DNA of 64,000 nucleotides from Hellea sp. (GTDB lineage Bacteria; Pseudomonadota; Alphaproteobacteria; Caulobacterales; Maricaulaceae): NCBI GenBank assembly GCA_020627655.1, contig JAHDGM010000002.1, positions 1 to 64,000 of the forward strand, read 5' to 3'. Shown piece by piece: positions 54,883 to 63,146 of this stretch (position 1 is its first letter; each line of letters starts with the position of its first letter). The notes under the pieces were generated by a model. It saw only the letters and a program-made list of their open reading frames with translations, ran no database searches and was not told where the DNA came from. The position numbers and the translations under genes were made by a program.

Positions 54883-55830
54883 TTAAAACGCCTCAATAAA
54901 GGCATCGATGAAGCGATCCACATCACGCTCAGGCAAGGCATTTATGCCGGCGGCTGCGGCACGCCCTCCTCCCGTTTCAAATTGCAGGCAAAGCGTATCG
55001 GCGCCGGTTCGGTTAGTGAGGGGGGCGCGGACGGAAACCAGGTAATTATCTCCGGTGCGAGTGAGAATGGCGTGCGCCCGGTTCGGGTTTTCCTGCGCGA
55101 GCTTGTTGCCATAAACGCCGGAAATGCGCCGTGAGCTGGCAGCGTCAGGGAGTTCCAGAATAAGACCTGTGGGGCTTTCATCCAAAACTTTCGCCGTCTT
55201 GGCTGCATGCAGATCAGCTTCGTAACCATTATTTAACTTGTCATAAACTGTAGGCGAGCCCCCAAGAAAATCTATGGGGGTATCATAGTGAGCAAGGGCC
55301 CGGTAAAGATCCGCTGGGTGAAAATGCAGATCCGATATGTCAGTGCCATATCCATTATAATTGACGAGCATGCCGAGACGTTCCAGCTGTTCCAGCGGCA
55401 GATCAAGTCCGGTGGCATTGGCGGTTGCAATTTTAGGAAAATTATCACCAAAGGCAGCTGTTACGGCCCAGGCGCGATAAGCGCCCTCAAGACAACTATC
55501 GATAATCAGGGCTGTACAGATTTCGGGCGACGTATCAATGGCAGCGTGAAGATTAGGGTGCCGGGGCATATCACCGGCATTGTGATGATCGGCGTAAAAT
55601 ACGGACGCGCCGTTTCTAAGGATACGGTTCAGGTCATCAATGTTTGAGCGCATGGAAATATCCAGCACAGTGACATGATCTCCGGCCCCGGCATTGACCC
55701 GGTTCAGCAGATTAATATCTCGCTTGCGGCCAGTGATTAACTGGGCATCAGGCCGTGGGTCTGCCCGGCGCATTTGCACCAAAGAGATAATGCCATCCGC
55801 ATCGCCATTAAATACGTCGAAACTTGCCAC
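54883..55830 (-). CDS. DHH-family phosphoesterase in sulfate-activation operon
   Basis: 315 residues. Motifs of the DHH superfamily in order: FNGDADGIISL, a DIS motif at VTVLDISM, YADHHNAG (the DHH triad) and VTAAFGDN; the C-terminal DHHA1-like part ends in ETGGGRAAAAGI, where the usual His is replaced. DHH/DHHA1 proteins include nanoRNase/pAp phosphatase NrnA. It touches the cysN/C stop, so it is the third gene of cysD-cysNC, a place where cysQ often occurs, and pAp disposal is a reasonable role (inference). Confidence 0.85.
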   Translation of the reverse strand: MASFDVFNGDADGIISLVQMRRADPRPDAQLITGRKRDINLLNRVNAGAGDHVTVLDISMRSNIDDLNRILRNGASVFYADHHNAGDMPRHPNLHAAIDTSPEICTALIIDSCLEGAYRAWAVTAAFGDNFPKIATANATGLDLPLEQLERLGMLVNYNGYGTDISDLHFHPADLYRALAHYDTPIDFLGGSPTVYDKLNNGYEADLHAAKTAKVLDESPTGLILELPDAASSRRISGVYGNKLAQENPNRAHAILTRTGDNYLVSVRAPLTNRTGADTLCLQFETGGGRAAAAGINALPERDVDRFIDAFIEAF

Positions 55831-57740
55831 TATGAAGTGCCTTCCAGATAGCCGTTCTCAGTCAGATAGGCGACGATTTGCTCGGCGGCTTCATCGGCGC
55901 TCATATGGACTGTATTGATCGTAATTTCCGGATTTTCGGGTTCTTGATACTCAGAGTCAATGCCGGTGAAATTTTTGATCAGTCCCGCGCGGGCTTTGGC
56001 ATAAAGGCCTTTGACGTCGCGCTGCTCGGCCACTTCGAGCGGTGTGTTCACATATATCTCGATAAACTCACCATCATCTTGCAGTTCACGCGCCATAAGG
56101 CGTTCTGCACTATAAGGGGAAATGAAAGAGGTCAGAGTAATCAGGCCAGCATCCACCATTAACTTGCCGACTTCGGCAATGCGGCGAATATTTTCAATCC
56201 GGTCAGCTTTGGTAAAGCCAAGATCGTTATTCAGCCCGTGGCGAACATTATCGCCGTCCAGCGTATAGGTGTGACGGCCCAAATCGAGCAGGCGCTTTTC
56301 CACCAGATTGGCTATGGTGGATTTTCCACTGCCTGACAGACCGGTGAACCAGAGCATGACCGGTTTTTGGTTCTTTTGCGCGGCCCGAATCTGTTTAGAA
56401 ACGTCCAGATCTTGCCAATGTACGTTTTTGGCCCGGCGCAGAGCAAAATCCAGCATGCCGACGCCAACGGTTTCATTGCTTGCCCGATCGATTATAATGA
56501 AATTGCCCGTCTTGCGATTGTCTTGATAGGGATCAAAGGCAATGGGCGCGCCGGTATTAATGGTGCAAACGCCAATTTCGTTCAAACCCAATGTCTTAAC
56601 CGCGGTCTCGGATAGATCGTTGACGTCCACACGATATTTAATATTGGTAATACTGGCAGGCACGGTTTTATTGGCCGTTTTGATCAGATATTGCCGTCCC
56701 GGAAACAGTTCTTTTTCCGTCATCCACAAGATATGCGCCTGAAACTGATCAGCCTGCTCACAGGGACTGTCCGTTCGGCAGATGATGTCGCCGCGAGAAA
56801 TATCAATTTCGTCTTTGAGGGTCAGGGTGATCGCCATATCTTCGCGGGCCCGATCAAGCTCCCCGTCATAAGTGACAATGGATTTTACTTTGGAGCGTTT
56901 GCCAGATGGCACGACCATGACTTCATCGCCCACATTAATGATGCCGGAGGCAATAGTGCCTGAAAAACCCCGAAAGTCGAGATTAGGCCGGTTTACCCAC
57001 TGAACGGGTAGGCGAAATGGCCGTTCCAGGTCAGCACTATCGACATCTACATCTTCGAGATACTTTAAAAGATGCGGACCGCGATACCAATTGGCGCGTT
57101 CTGATGCCCGCGTGACGTTATCACCATCGAGGGCTGACATGGGGATACAGGTAATATCGTTAAAGCCGAGATCTTTAGCAAAATCACGAAAGTCATATTC
57201 AATGTCGTTAAAGACCTTTTGGTCAAAGTCGACCAGATCCATTTTATTAATGGCGCAGACCACATGTTTGATACCAAGAAGCGAGGCTATAAAGGCGTGG
57301 CGACGTGTCTGGACCTGTACGCCGTGACGACAATCAATGAGCAGGATTGCCGCGTCCGCAGTTGAGGCGCCAGTGGCCATATTGCGGGTGTATTGTTCAT
57401 GTCCGGGCGTATCGGCGACGATGAACTTGCGTTTATCGGTAGAGAAAAAACGGTAGGCGACATCAATGGTGATACCCTGTTCGCGCTCGGCGGCAAGGCC
57501 GTCAACCAACAAGGCGAGGTCGACTTTATCACCCTGGGTTCCAGATTTTTTACTGTCTTTTTCTATAGCGGCGAGCTGGTCTTCATAGATCAGCTTTGAA
57601 TCATATAATAGCCGTCCAATGAGGGTGGACTTTCCGTCATCAACAGAACCGCAAGTAATAAAGCGTAAAAAGCTCTTATTCTCTTGCGCGTCCAGATAGG
57701 CAATGATGTCTTCTGCAATAAGTGAATCGAGATGACTCAT
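55830..57740 (-). CDS. cysNC: Bifunctional sulfate adenylyltransferase large subunit/APS kinase
   Basis: 636 residues. N-terminal CysN GTPase: CGSVDDGKSTLIGRLLYDS, DTPGHEQYTRNMATGAS, NKMDLVD, with EF-Tu-like beta barrels to about 440. C-terminal CysC kinase: WFTGLSGSGKSTIANLVEKRL, RHGLNNDLGF and FISPYSAER. Together with CysD it makes APS at the cost of GTP, then phosphorylates it to PAPS. Its stop touches the DHH start and its start touches the cysD stop, each by one base. Confidence 0.97.
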   Translation of the reverse strand: MSHLDSLIAEDIIAYLDAQENKSFLRFITCGSVDDGKSTLIGRLLYDSKLIYEDQLAAIEKDSKKSGTQGDKVDLALLVDGLAAEREQGITIDVAYRFFSTDKRKFIVADTPGHEQYTRNMATGASTADAAILLIDCRHGVQVQTRRHAFIASLLGIKHVVCAINKMDLVDFDQKVFNDIEYDFRDFAKDLGFNDITCIPMSALDGDNVTRASERANWYRGPHLLKYLEDVDVDSADLERPFRLPVQWVNRPNLDFRGFSGTIASGIINVGDEVMVVPSGKRSKVKSIVTYDGELDRAREDMAITLTLKDEIDISRGDIICRTDSPCEQADQFQAHILWMTEKELFPGRQYLIKTANKTVPASITNIKYRVDVNDLSETAVKTLGLNEIGVCTINTGAPIAFDPYQDNRKTGNFIIIDRASNETVGVGMLDFALRRAKNVHWQDLDVSKQIRAAQKNQKPVMLWFTGLSGSGKSTIANLVEKRLLDLGRHTYTLDGDNVRHGLNNDLGFTKADRIENIRRIAEVGKLMVDAGLITLTSFISPYSAERLMARELQDDGEFIEIYVNTPLEVAEQRDVKGLYAKARAGLIKNFTGIDSEYQEPENPEITINTVHMSADEAAEQIVAYLTENGYLEGTS

Positions 57741-58843
57741 TAGAAATACCCCTCTGCTTTTTTCTGCTCCATTGACGCGCCGGCATCCGAGTCGATCACT
57801 CGGCCCTGACGCTCGGACGTAGTGGTTAAAAGCATTTCCTGAATAACTTCTGGCAGGGTAGTAGCCTCGCTCTCAACAGCGCCGGTCAGAGGGTAACAGC
57901 CCAGCGTTCTAAAGCGCACCATTTTTTCCATTGGCGTCTCGCCGGGGTTCAGGGGCAGTCGGTCATCATCGACCAGGATCAGCACACCATCGCGCTCAAC
58001 AACCGGGCGCTTTTTGGATAGATATAGGGATGGGATTTGGATCTTTTCCTTATAAATATATTGCCAAATATCGAGCTCAGTCCAATTGGACAGAGGGAAG
58101 ACTCGCATGCTTTGACCCTTTTGAACCCGTGTGTTGTAAATATTCCAAAGTTCGGGGCGCTGATTTTTAGCGTCCCAGCGATGGTTTTCATTGCGAAATG
58201 AAAAGATGCGTTCTTTGGCGCGGGATTTTTCTTCGTCCCGGCGCGCGCCGCCAAAAGCTGCGTCAAAACGGTGTTTATCCAGTGCCTGTTTCAGGCCCTG
58301 TGTTTTCATAATGTCTGTGTGAACTGCAGAGCCATGTGAGAACGGCCCCACATTATCGGCTTTACCTTCCGGGTTAATGTGGACGATCAAATCCATGCCG
58401 ACTTCTTTGGCTCGGCGATTGCGGAAAGTAATCATTTCAGAAAACTTCCACATGGTATCTACATGCATCAGCGGGAAGGGCGGCCTGGATGGATAAAACG
58501 CCTTTTCGGCCAAATGCAGCATGACCGAGCTATCCTTGCCTACGGAGTATAACATGACCGGGTTTTCGCACTCAGCGGCCACTTCGCGCATGATATGAAT
58601 AGCTTCGGCTTCAAGGCGCTGAAGATGAGTGAGGTTCAGGGAGGCGTTGACATCGGCTTCGGCCTCGAGCTTTTTAAGGGCGCCCATGGCGTTTTCATAA
58701 GTCTTGAGCGTCACCTGTCCGCCATCTTTGAGGCGGGTTAGGCCTTTACCGTCGTTTAAAATTTTCCGTGATATGGTCGAAAGCGATTGTCCGCTCGTTT
58801 CGGCGAGTTGCTCTGCCCGTGTCACCAGATCCTTAATATCCAT
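57740..58843 (-). CDS. cysD: Sulfate adenylyltransferase subunit 2 with N-terminal HTH-like domain
   Basis: 367 residues, about 65 longer than the usual CysD (near 302). Residues 68-367 are a complete Cys[20 protein letters not shown], the PP-loop [34 protein letters not shown] and the [11 protein letters not shown] tail. Residues 1-62 instead resemble small XRE/phage-repressor-like proteins: [37 protein letters not shown], with [12 protein letters not shown] as the recognition helix. The start at 58843 has GAGG about 8 nt upstream; the internal Met53 has no ribosome site, so the extension is probably translated. First gene of cysD-cysNC-DHH; two matching dyads lie upstream. Confidence 0.93.
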   Translation of the reverse strand: MDIKDLVTRAEQLAETSGQSLSTISRKILNDGKGLTRLKDGGQVTLKTYENAMGALKKLEAEADVNASLNLTHLQRLEAEAIHIMREVAAECENPVMLYSVGKDSSVMLHLAEKAFYPSRPPFPLMHVDTMWKFSEMITFRNRRAKEVGMDLIVHINPEGKADNVGPFSHGSAVHTDIMKTQGLKQALDKHRFDAAFGGARRDEEKSRAKERIFSFRNENHRWDAKNQRPELWNIYNTRVQKGQSMRVFPLSNWTELDIWQYIYKEKIQIPSLYLSKKRPVVERDGVLILVDDDRLPLNPGETPMEKMVRFRTLGCYPLTGAVESEATTLPEVIQEMLLTTTSERQGRVIDSDAGASMEQKKAEGYF

Positions 58844-58886
58844 ATTTTGGCCTCAAATACCGAAAAAACCGTAGGCGGTGATTTTA

Positions 58887-58902
58887 GTGGGAAAAATCCC
58901 AC
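58887..58902. promoter_or_regulatory. Palindromic operator candidate 1 upstream of cysD
   Basis: GTGGGA-AAAA-TCCCAC, perfect 6-bp arms with a 4-bp spacer, 44 nt before the cysD start codon. Near-identical in arms and spacing to the dyad at 58978-58993. Confidence 0.6.
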
Positions 58903-58949
58903 GATGAGTGAATTTAGTGTCAGTTAGTGTATTTTATCTGAGAAGTGAA

Positions 58950-58970
58950 GCTAAAATATGAAATTTTAGC
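58950..58970. repeat. Inverted repeat between the two cysD operators
   Basis: GCTAAAAT-ATGAA-ATTTTAGC, perfect 8-bp arms. On the minus strand it lies upstream of a possible -10 GATAAAAT (58931-58938), around the expected -35 region, so a second regulator could bind here. Confidence 0.45.
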
Positions 58971-58977
58971 AAAATTT

Positions 58978-58993
58978 GTGGGAATTGTCCCGC
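58978..58993. promoter_or_regulatory. Palindromic operator candidate 2 upstream of cysD
   Basis: GTGGGA-ATTG-TCCCGC, one mismatch from a perfect dyad, same arm length and spacer as the site 91 bp away. Two matching sites around one promoter suggest a dimeric regulator, possibly the HTH part of this CysD. Confidence 0.55.
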
Positions 58994-59069
58994 GAACGTT
59001 TGTGGTTGTTTGTTATAGCGGGTCATCTGGAGAGGTTTCTTGCCTGTGCGAAGTGAGCGGAGGGTAAGT

Positions 59070-59582
59070 TTAAACCTCAAACCCCTTCGCATAGCGAACC
59101 TCACCCTTCGGCGTATGATCTCCAAAGCTTAACCATTGCACATATTCTTGCGGTATGTCGCCATAAGTTAGGCCGCCGGAGCGAAATCCAAATCTGCTAT
59201 AATAATCCGGATTGCCGATCAGTACGCAGCCATTGGCGTCTAAATTTTTAAGGCGGGACAGGCCAGCACGGATGAGGGCGCTGCCGATATTCAGCTCCTT
59301 TTGGCCCCGTTGCCAATCCGGGGCGACAGAGACCGGGCCTAGTCCATACCAGTTTTTCATACCTTTAATTTCCACCGGAGAGAAAGTGATCTGTCCAATG
59401 ATAATACCGTCTGCCTCAGCTACCAAAGAAAGCGTCAAATCCCCATGGTTGCGCAGCGCATTAATAATATGGGGTTCCGCCCCGTCACTAAAGGGCATGT
59501 TCGCAAAAGCCGCTTTAGTGAGCGCGAAGATAGCGTCTATATCGCCTGACTCTTTATCAGGATTTTCATGACGGATAATCAT
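59070..59582 (-). CDS. GNAT-family N-acetyltransferase
   Basis: 170 residues. The acetyl-CoA-binding region GLGPVSVAPDWQRGQKELNIGSALIRAGLSRL is the GNAT motif A, although the usual Q/RxxGxG/A loop reads QRGQKELNIG. The late GNPDYYSRFGFRSG fits the predicted-acetyltransferase (YhbS-like) group. Substrate unknown. Monocistronic. Confidence 0.88.
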   Translation of the reverse strand: MIIRHENPDKESGDIDAIFALTKAAFANMPFSDGAEPHIINALRNHGDLTLSLVAEADGIIIGQITFSPVEIKGMKNWYGLGPVSVAPDWQRGQKELNIGSALIRAGLSRLKNLDANGCVLIGNPDYYSRFGFRSGGLTYGDIPQEYVQWLSFGDHTPKGEVRYAKGFEV

Positions 59583-59688
59583 GGAATAATGCTATATGAG
59601 GATTGCGGTTTTGGATAGGAATTTACCGAAGTTTCTTGAACTAATGACCATCTATTCTCAGATATAACTAGCATAAAGGAGATATGAT

Positions 59689-60225
59689 ATGGGGATTTCA
59701 GGTCAGGTAAAAAGAGCTATTTTAGCAAGTTTGTGCGTGGTAGGGGCGTGCAGCGCAAGCAACAATACTGCGCTAGACACAACCAAAGTAGGCAAGCAAT
59801 CCAGTTTGAGTTTTCATCTTGTGAGCTCGCAGTCAGATAATCCGAGAGCTATGAGATTGGCCGCCGAAAAAGCTCAATTGCCGACGGGGACACTTTATTT
59901 TTCAGCAAAAGAAGGCAGTGGTGAAGGATTTATTGTCGAGGCAGAAAGTGCTATAACGCAGGATTGTATCAGCAGCGCAGAGTCAGGGCTCCATCCAGTA
60001 GATGGTAGAGTGATCCTGCATTTTACTTTTGATCAAGTTTGCACTCAACTCTTCGCGGATTTGACCGCAGAGAATATTGGGAAACGATTTGCTGTTGTGC
60101 TTAATGGTGAGGTCGTTACAGCGCCGCGCATTAACGCTTCGATCACAGGCGGAAAAGGTTATTTAGAGGGTGGCTTTACCAAGGAAGAGGCCAATGAGTT
60201 AGCTGCGATGTTGTCTGGTAAATAG
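59689..60225 (+). CDS. Lipoprotein with SecD P1-head-like domain
   Basis: 178 residues. Signal with lipobox VGAC at Cys21. The C-terminal 90 residues (GRVILHFTFDQVCTQLFADLTAENIGKRFAVVLNGEVVTAPRINASITGG...GGFTKEEANELAAML) follow the SecD periplasmic head pattern, including GK.FA.VL.G.V..AP.I and the GGFT.EEA.ELA ending. No SecD membrane part is present. Either a stand-alone envelope protein using this fold or a decayed SecD paralogue; the first is favoured because the ORF is intact with a strong AAGGAG site. Confidence 0.75.
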   Translation: MGISGQVKRAILASLCVVGACSASNNTALDTTKVGKQSSLSFHLVSSQSDNPRAMRLAAEKAQLPTGTLYFSAKEGSGEGFIVEAESAITQDCISSAESGLHPVDGRVILHFTFDQVCTQLFADLTAENIGKRFAVVLNGEVVTAPRINASITGGKGYLEGGFTKEEANELAAMLSGK

Positions 60226-60255
60226 CCGCTTTGAATTTACTTTAAATAGTAGTTG

Positions 60256-61179
60256 TTATTGAAACTCGAGGCGTTCTTGAGAGAAATAGAACAGACTTTG
60301 CGTGTTTTTATCCATGGCGTCCAGTTCGTCCGGTTCCAGGTCCAGGATTTTTTTGATGGTTGCTTTGCGACCCGCCAGGGCTTGCGTGAAATCATTTTCG
60401 ATCTTCTTGACTGTGCCTGAGAATTCGAGATCGGTTGTCAGTTTTTCATAAAGATCAAGGCGGCCATAGAGAAAGAAACTTTCATAGAGGATTTTGCAAG
60501 CAATCTTTTGATGGATGTCAGCATAGCTATATTGGCTCAGCATTTTTTGCACTGGTTTGAATAGAAAGTCGATTTCCTGCCCGATGACGGGGTCTTTAAT
60601 ACAGCGATGTTTATAGGCCAGCACTTCTTGTTCAGCGCGCTTGATCAGATCGGGGTCCGTATCATTTTCATGGACGACAATGATATCGATGTCTGAACCA
60701 TAGAGTTTTGAACCGGTAGCGTTATGGATGCGTGGTTCCTCATGGGCCAGAAAGTAAGCAATATCCCCGGCGATAAAACAGCAGGCTTTATAGTGGAGGG
60801 TTTCCAGAATATCCGGCGATAGGGATAAAAGCGTATTGCGCGCGAATTTTAGCTTTTTCAGGCTGATCAGGCGGTGTTTATTGGCGAGCATAGCGGCCCG
60901 GTCAACCGCATCACTGCGCTGCCCGGCAATATAAACTAACGTAAAAGACAGGAAATCCCGCAGAACTGATGGGCTAAGCCGGATCAAATCTTCTCGGGTT
61001 ACATCATAGCGAAGATAATAGCGGGCGAAATTGATAACCCGGAACAAGGGAGACTGATAACAGGATTTCCAAAGCTCAATATGCTTGATGTCTGGCAAGT
61101 ATTCGGACAATTGACGGCCCGTTATGGGGCCGTGCTTATCCAGCAAAGCGGCGATCTGAATTTCAAGTGATTGAGACAT
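60256..61179 (-). CDS. Winged-helix plus nucleotidyltransferase-like protein
   Basis: 307 residues of no family I can name. Residues about 5-60 look like a winged helix (IAALLDKHGPITGRQLSEYL). At 156-168 GSKLYGSDIDIIVV matches the polymerase-beta-type nucleotidyltransferase motif (Gly-Ser then Asp-x-Asp; Asp163 and Asp165), with a possible third carboxylate at EIDFLF (Asp204). Such folds occur in MNT toxins/antitoxins, antibiotic nucleotidylyltransferases and defence proteins. It stands alone with no small partner gene, so toxin-antitoxin pairing is not supported. Confidence 0.65.
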   Translation of the reverse strand: MSQSLEIQIAALLDKHGPITGRQLSEYLPDIKHIELWKSCYQSPLFRVINFARYYLRYDVTREDLIRLSPSVLRDFLSFTLVYIAGQRSDAVDRAAMLANKHRLISLKKLKFARNTLLSLSPDILETLHYKACCFIAGDIAYFLAHEEPRIHNATGSKLYGSDIDIIVVHENDTDPDLIKRAEQEVLAYKHRCIKDPVIGQEIDFLFKPVQKMLSQYSYADIHQKIACKILYESFFLYGRLDLYEKLTTDLEFSGTVKKIENDFTQALAGRKATIKKILDLEPDELDAMDKNTQSLFYFSQERLEFQ

Positions 61180-61304
61180 GGTTTCTCTTTATTATGTAAA
61201 TCTTCCTTACGGGCTTAATTGTTTTAGTACAATGCATCCTGCGTCAGGCTTTACACATTTGTATTTTTCTTTATGTCCCACAAGCTCAATTAAAAGGATC
61301 TGTT

Positions 61305-61646
61305 ATGCGTATCTATCATAATCCCCGTTGTTCTAAATCCCGGCAGGCCCTGCAGATTCTAACAGATGCCAATGTAGAGCCGGAAATTGTTTTATATCTG
61401 AATGCACCGCCATCGATTGATGAAATCAAAAACCTTTTAAAGAAACTTGGCTTTTCAACAGCGCGCGATATGATGCGCAAAGGTGAGGCCGCCTATAAAG
61501 AATTGGGCTTAAAGACTGTAACTGATGAAACGGTGCTTATTCAGGCCATGGCTGAAAATCCGAAACTGATCGAACGCCCGATTGTGGTAAAAGGCAATAA
61601 GGCTGTGTTGGGTCGTCCGCCGGAAGCAGTGACGGATCTTATATAG
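61305..61646 (+). CDS. arsC: ArsC-family arsenate reductase (glutaredoxin-type)
   Basis: 113 residues of the ArsC/Spx thioredoxin fold. Seen: YHNPRCSKSRQAL with catalytic Cys9, the FSTARDMMRKGEAAYKELGL stretch and the IERPIVVKGNKAVLGRPPEAV end with its conserved Arg. Plasmid ArsC reduces arsenate with glutathione and glutaredoxin. Chromosomal single genes without arsR/arsB, as here, may have another role. Confidence 0.92.
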   Translation: MRIYHNPRCSKSRQALQILTDANVEPEIVLYLNAPPSIDEIKNLLKKLGFSTARDMMRKGEAAYKELGLKTVTDETVLIQAMAENPKLIERPIVVKGNKAVLGRPPEAVTDLI

Positions 61647-61741
61647 ACCCACTTTGTAACCTGCAGTTAAGAGGTTTTGTAAAAAAATCCAGTTTTTCGC
61701 CGATATAAACGCCTTGTTAAGCAAAACCAGTCATCACTTCA

Positions 61742-61749
61742 TTAACCAT
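61742..61749. promoter_or_regulatory. CtrA half-site upstream of outer-membrane lipoprotein gene
   Basis: TTAACCAT, 31 nt before the ATG at 61781, with another TTAA at 61717. The same octamer lies before the paralogous gene (63097-63104, reverse) and in the full site at 32709. Confidence 0.4.
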
Positions 61750-61780
61750 AGCGCGATTTGCGCCTGTAAATGGAGTTATT

Positions 61781-63034
61781 ATGCGGCTGGCAGTCTGTTC
61801 ACTATCGGCAATTTTATTGTCTGGATGTTCCTGGCTTGGTGGAGCAACTAAGCCTGATCATACTTTTCAAAGAGGTCAATCCGGCTATGCGCACCATTCT
61901 GGATATGCTGCGGGCAATCCGGCGCATATGAGCTCGCAAATGGGGCAAATGCGGCATGACCCCTGTATGGTATATTCTCCGGTACAGCCTGTTCCGCAGG
62001 GCTGCGACCCGGCGCAGGTAACGCTTTCAACTGGCTACGGGCAGGGCGGCACGTACAATTCTAATTATACTACGGGCGGATATGGAAGTCATGCGGGCGA
62101 TGCAACTTATGCTGCCCATAAGGCTTCTGGCCCAAAACTCAGAAAGCCGAAACTGCGCGGTAGTCTCTCACTGGGAACTGAGAAAAGTTTTTCAGGTAAT
62201 CTGTTAGATTTTACTCAAGCGGGGGCGTTAGTACCCGGAGCCGTTTACGTTCCATCTCTTTATGATGAAGGATTCACGGAAGCTACTCCAACAGAAATTA
62301 CCTCGACTCGATATACAAGCGCGGTTGAGCAGGTAACGTCACCGACACTTTCCTTTGATGATGTGTATAATACGCCATCGATTGTGAAAGTCGGTATGGA
62401 ATACATCGCGAGTCCTAAGTTTACAGTGTTTGCTAGTGCCGGATATGCCCATGCAGAGGGTGTCGATGATGCCAGTACATCTGTACAAGCTACATTGTTA
62501 AGAGAAGTAAGTGTTCAGGCTCTTGATGATACAACGGGGCTGCCCGTAGGTGACCCTATCGAAAACACAACATTTATTCCCAATGAAAATGTTGCCAATT
62601 TTACTTACGACTTTAACGATCAAAGACGGTTTGATCTAGAAGTTGGCGCGCGTCACTATTTCAACCCGATCTCTCGAGAGCGTGGATATCGTACAGTTAC
62701 GCCTTTTGTCGGAGCTGCTGTTGGCGTGTCAAAAGTCAACGAAGTATCTTTTACGGTAAATCAAAACCAAAGGTTTTTACAACGTGCATTTGAATCAGGG
62801 GCAAACGATTATTACGATATAGTCGCGCCGAGTACGGCCAATGTATTGTATGAGGACGATTGGTTGATCAACGGTGCTCTGACCGGCGGGATGGAATGGC
62901 AAGTAACACCAGGTACGGCCCTCGCTTTGGAAACCGGGCTTAAATATGAACAGGCTCGAGACTACGCAAATGGTATTTCCGGCGATGATAATATTTCGGT
63001 TCCGGTAACGCTGCGCGGCAGTTTTAATTTTTAA
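61781..63034 (+). CDS. Outer-membrane beta-barrel lipoprotein
   Basis: 417 residues. Lipobox LSGC (ILLSGCSWLGG). Residues 30-120 are Gly/Tyr/His/Ser-rich linker. From about 125 alternating polar and hydrophobic strands (KLRGSLSLGTEKSFSG, FTVFASAGYAHAEG, RRFDLEVGARHYFN, FVGAAVGVSKV, GGMEWQVTPGTALALETGLKYE) suggest a beta barrel, and the last residue is Phe (RGSFNF), the usual assembly signal. Ribosome site GGAG. The N-terminus is nearly the same as that of the next gene. Confidence 0.8.
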   Translation: MRLAVCSLSAILLSGCSWLGGATKPDHTFQRGQSGYAHHSGYAAGNPAHMSSQMGQMRHDPCMVYSPVQPVPQGCDPAQVTLSTGYGQGGTYNSNYTTGGYGSHAGDATYAAHKASGPKLRKPKLRGSLSLGTEKSFSGNLLDFTQAGALVPGAVYVPSLYDEGFTEATPTEITSTRYTSAVEQVTSPTLSFDDVYNTPSIVKVGMEYIASPKFTVFASAGYAHAEGVDDASTSVQATLLREVSVQALDDTTGLPVGDPIENTTFIPNENVANFTYDFNDQRRFDLEVGARHYFNPISRERGYRTVTPFVGAAVGVSKVNEVSFTVNQNQRFLQRAFESGANDYYDIVAPSTANVLYEDDWLINGALTGGMEWQVTPGTALALETGLKYEQARDYANGISGDDNISVPVTLRGSFNF

Positions 63035-63054
63035 TTGAGAGAGTAGGGAGCTTT

Positions 63055-63087
63055 AAGGTTTTGTTTTCTTTTTAAAAACCTTTTCTT
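63055..63087 (+). terminator. Weak terminator between lipoprotein paralogues
   Basis: AAGGTTTT ... AAAACCTT stem of 8 A/T-rich pairs followed by TTCTT. Low stability; possible only. Confidence 0.35.
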
Positions 63088-63096
63088 AAGCATCCT

Positions 63097-63104
63097 ATGG
63101 TTAA
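63097..63104. promoter_or_regulatory. CtrA half-site upstream of Gly/Tyr-rich lipoprotein gene
   Basis: ATGGTTAA (reverse of TTAACCAT), 42 nt before the ATG at 63147, with TTAA at 63086. Mirrors the arrangement before the paralogue at 61781. Confidence 0.4.
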
Positions 63105-63146
63105 CAGTAAACATAATAAAGGTTTCTAAGGGAAGAGGAGTCCAAA

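Noticed and set aside
59689-60225. Decayed secD pseudogene
   Set aside because: The frame is intact with its own signal peptide, lipobox and strong ribosome site, so an independent gene is more likely.
60256-61179. Toxin-antitoxin module
   Set aside because: No small partner gene lies on either side; the neighbours are a convergent lipoprotein gene and divergent arsC.
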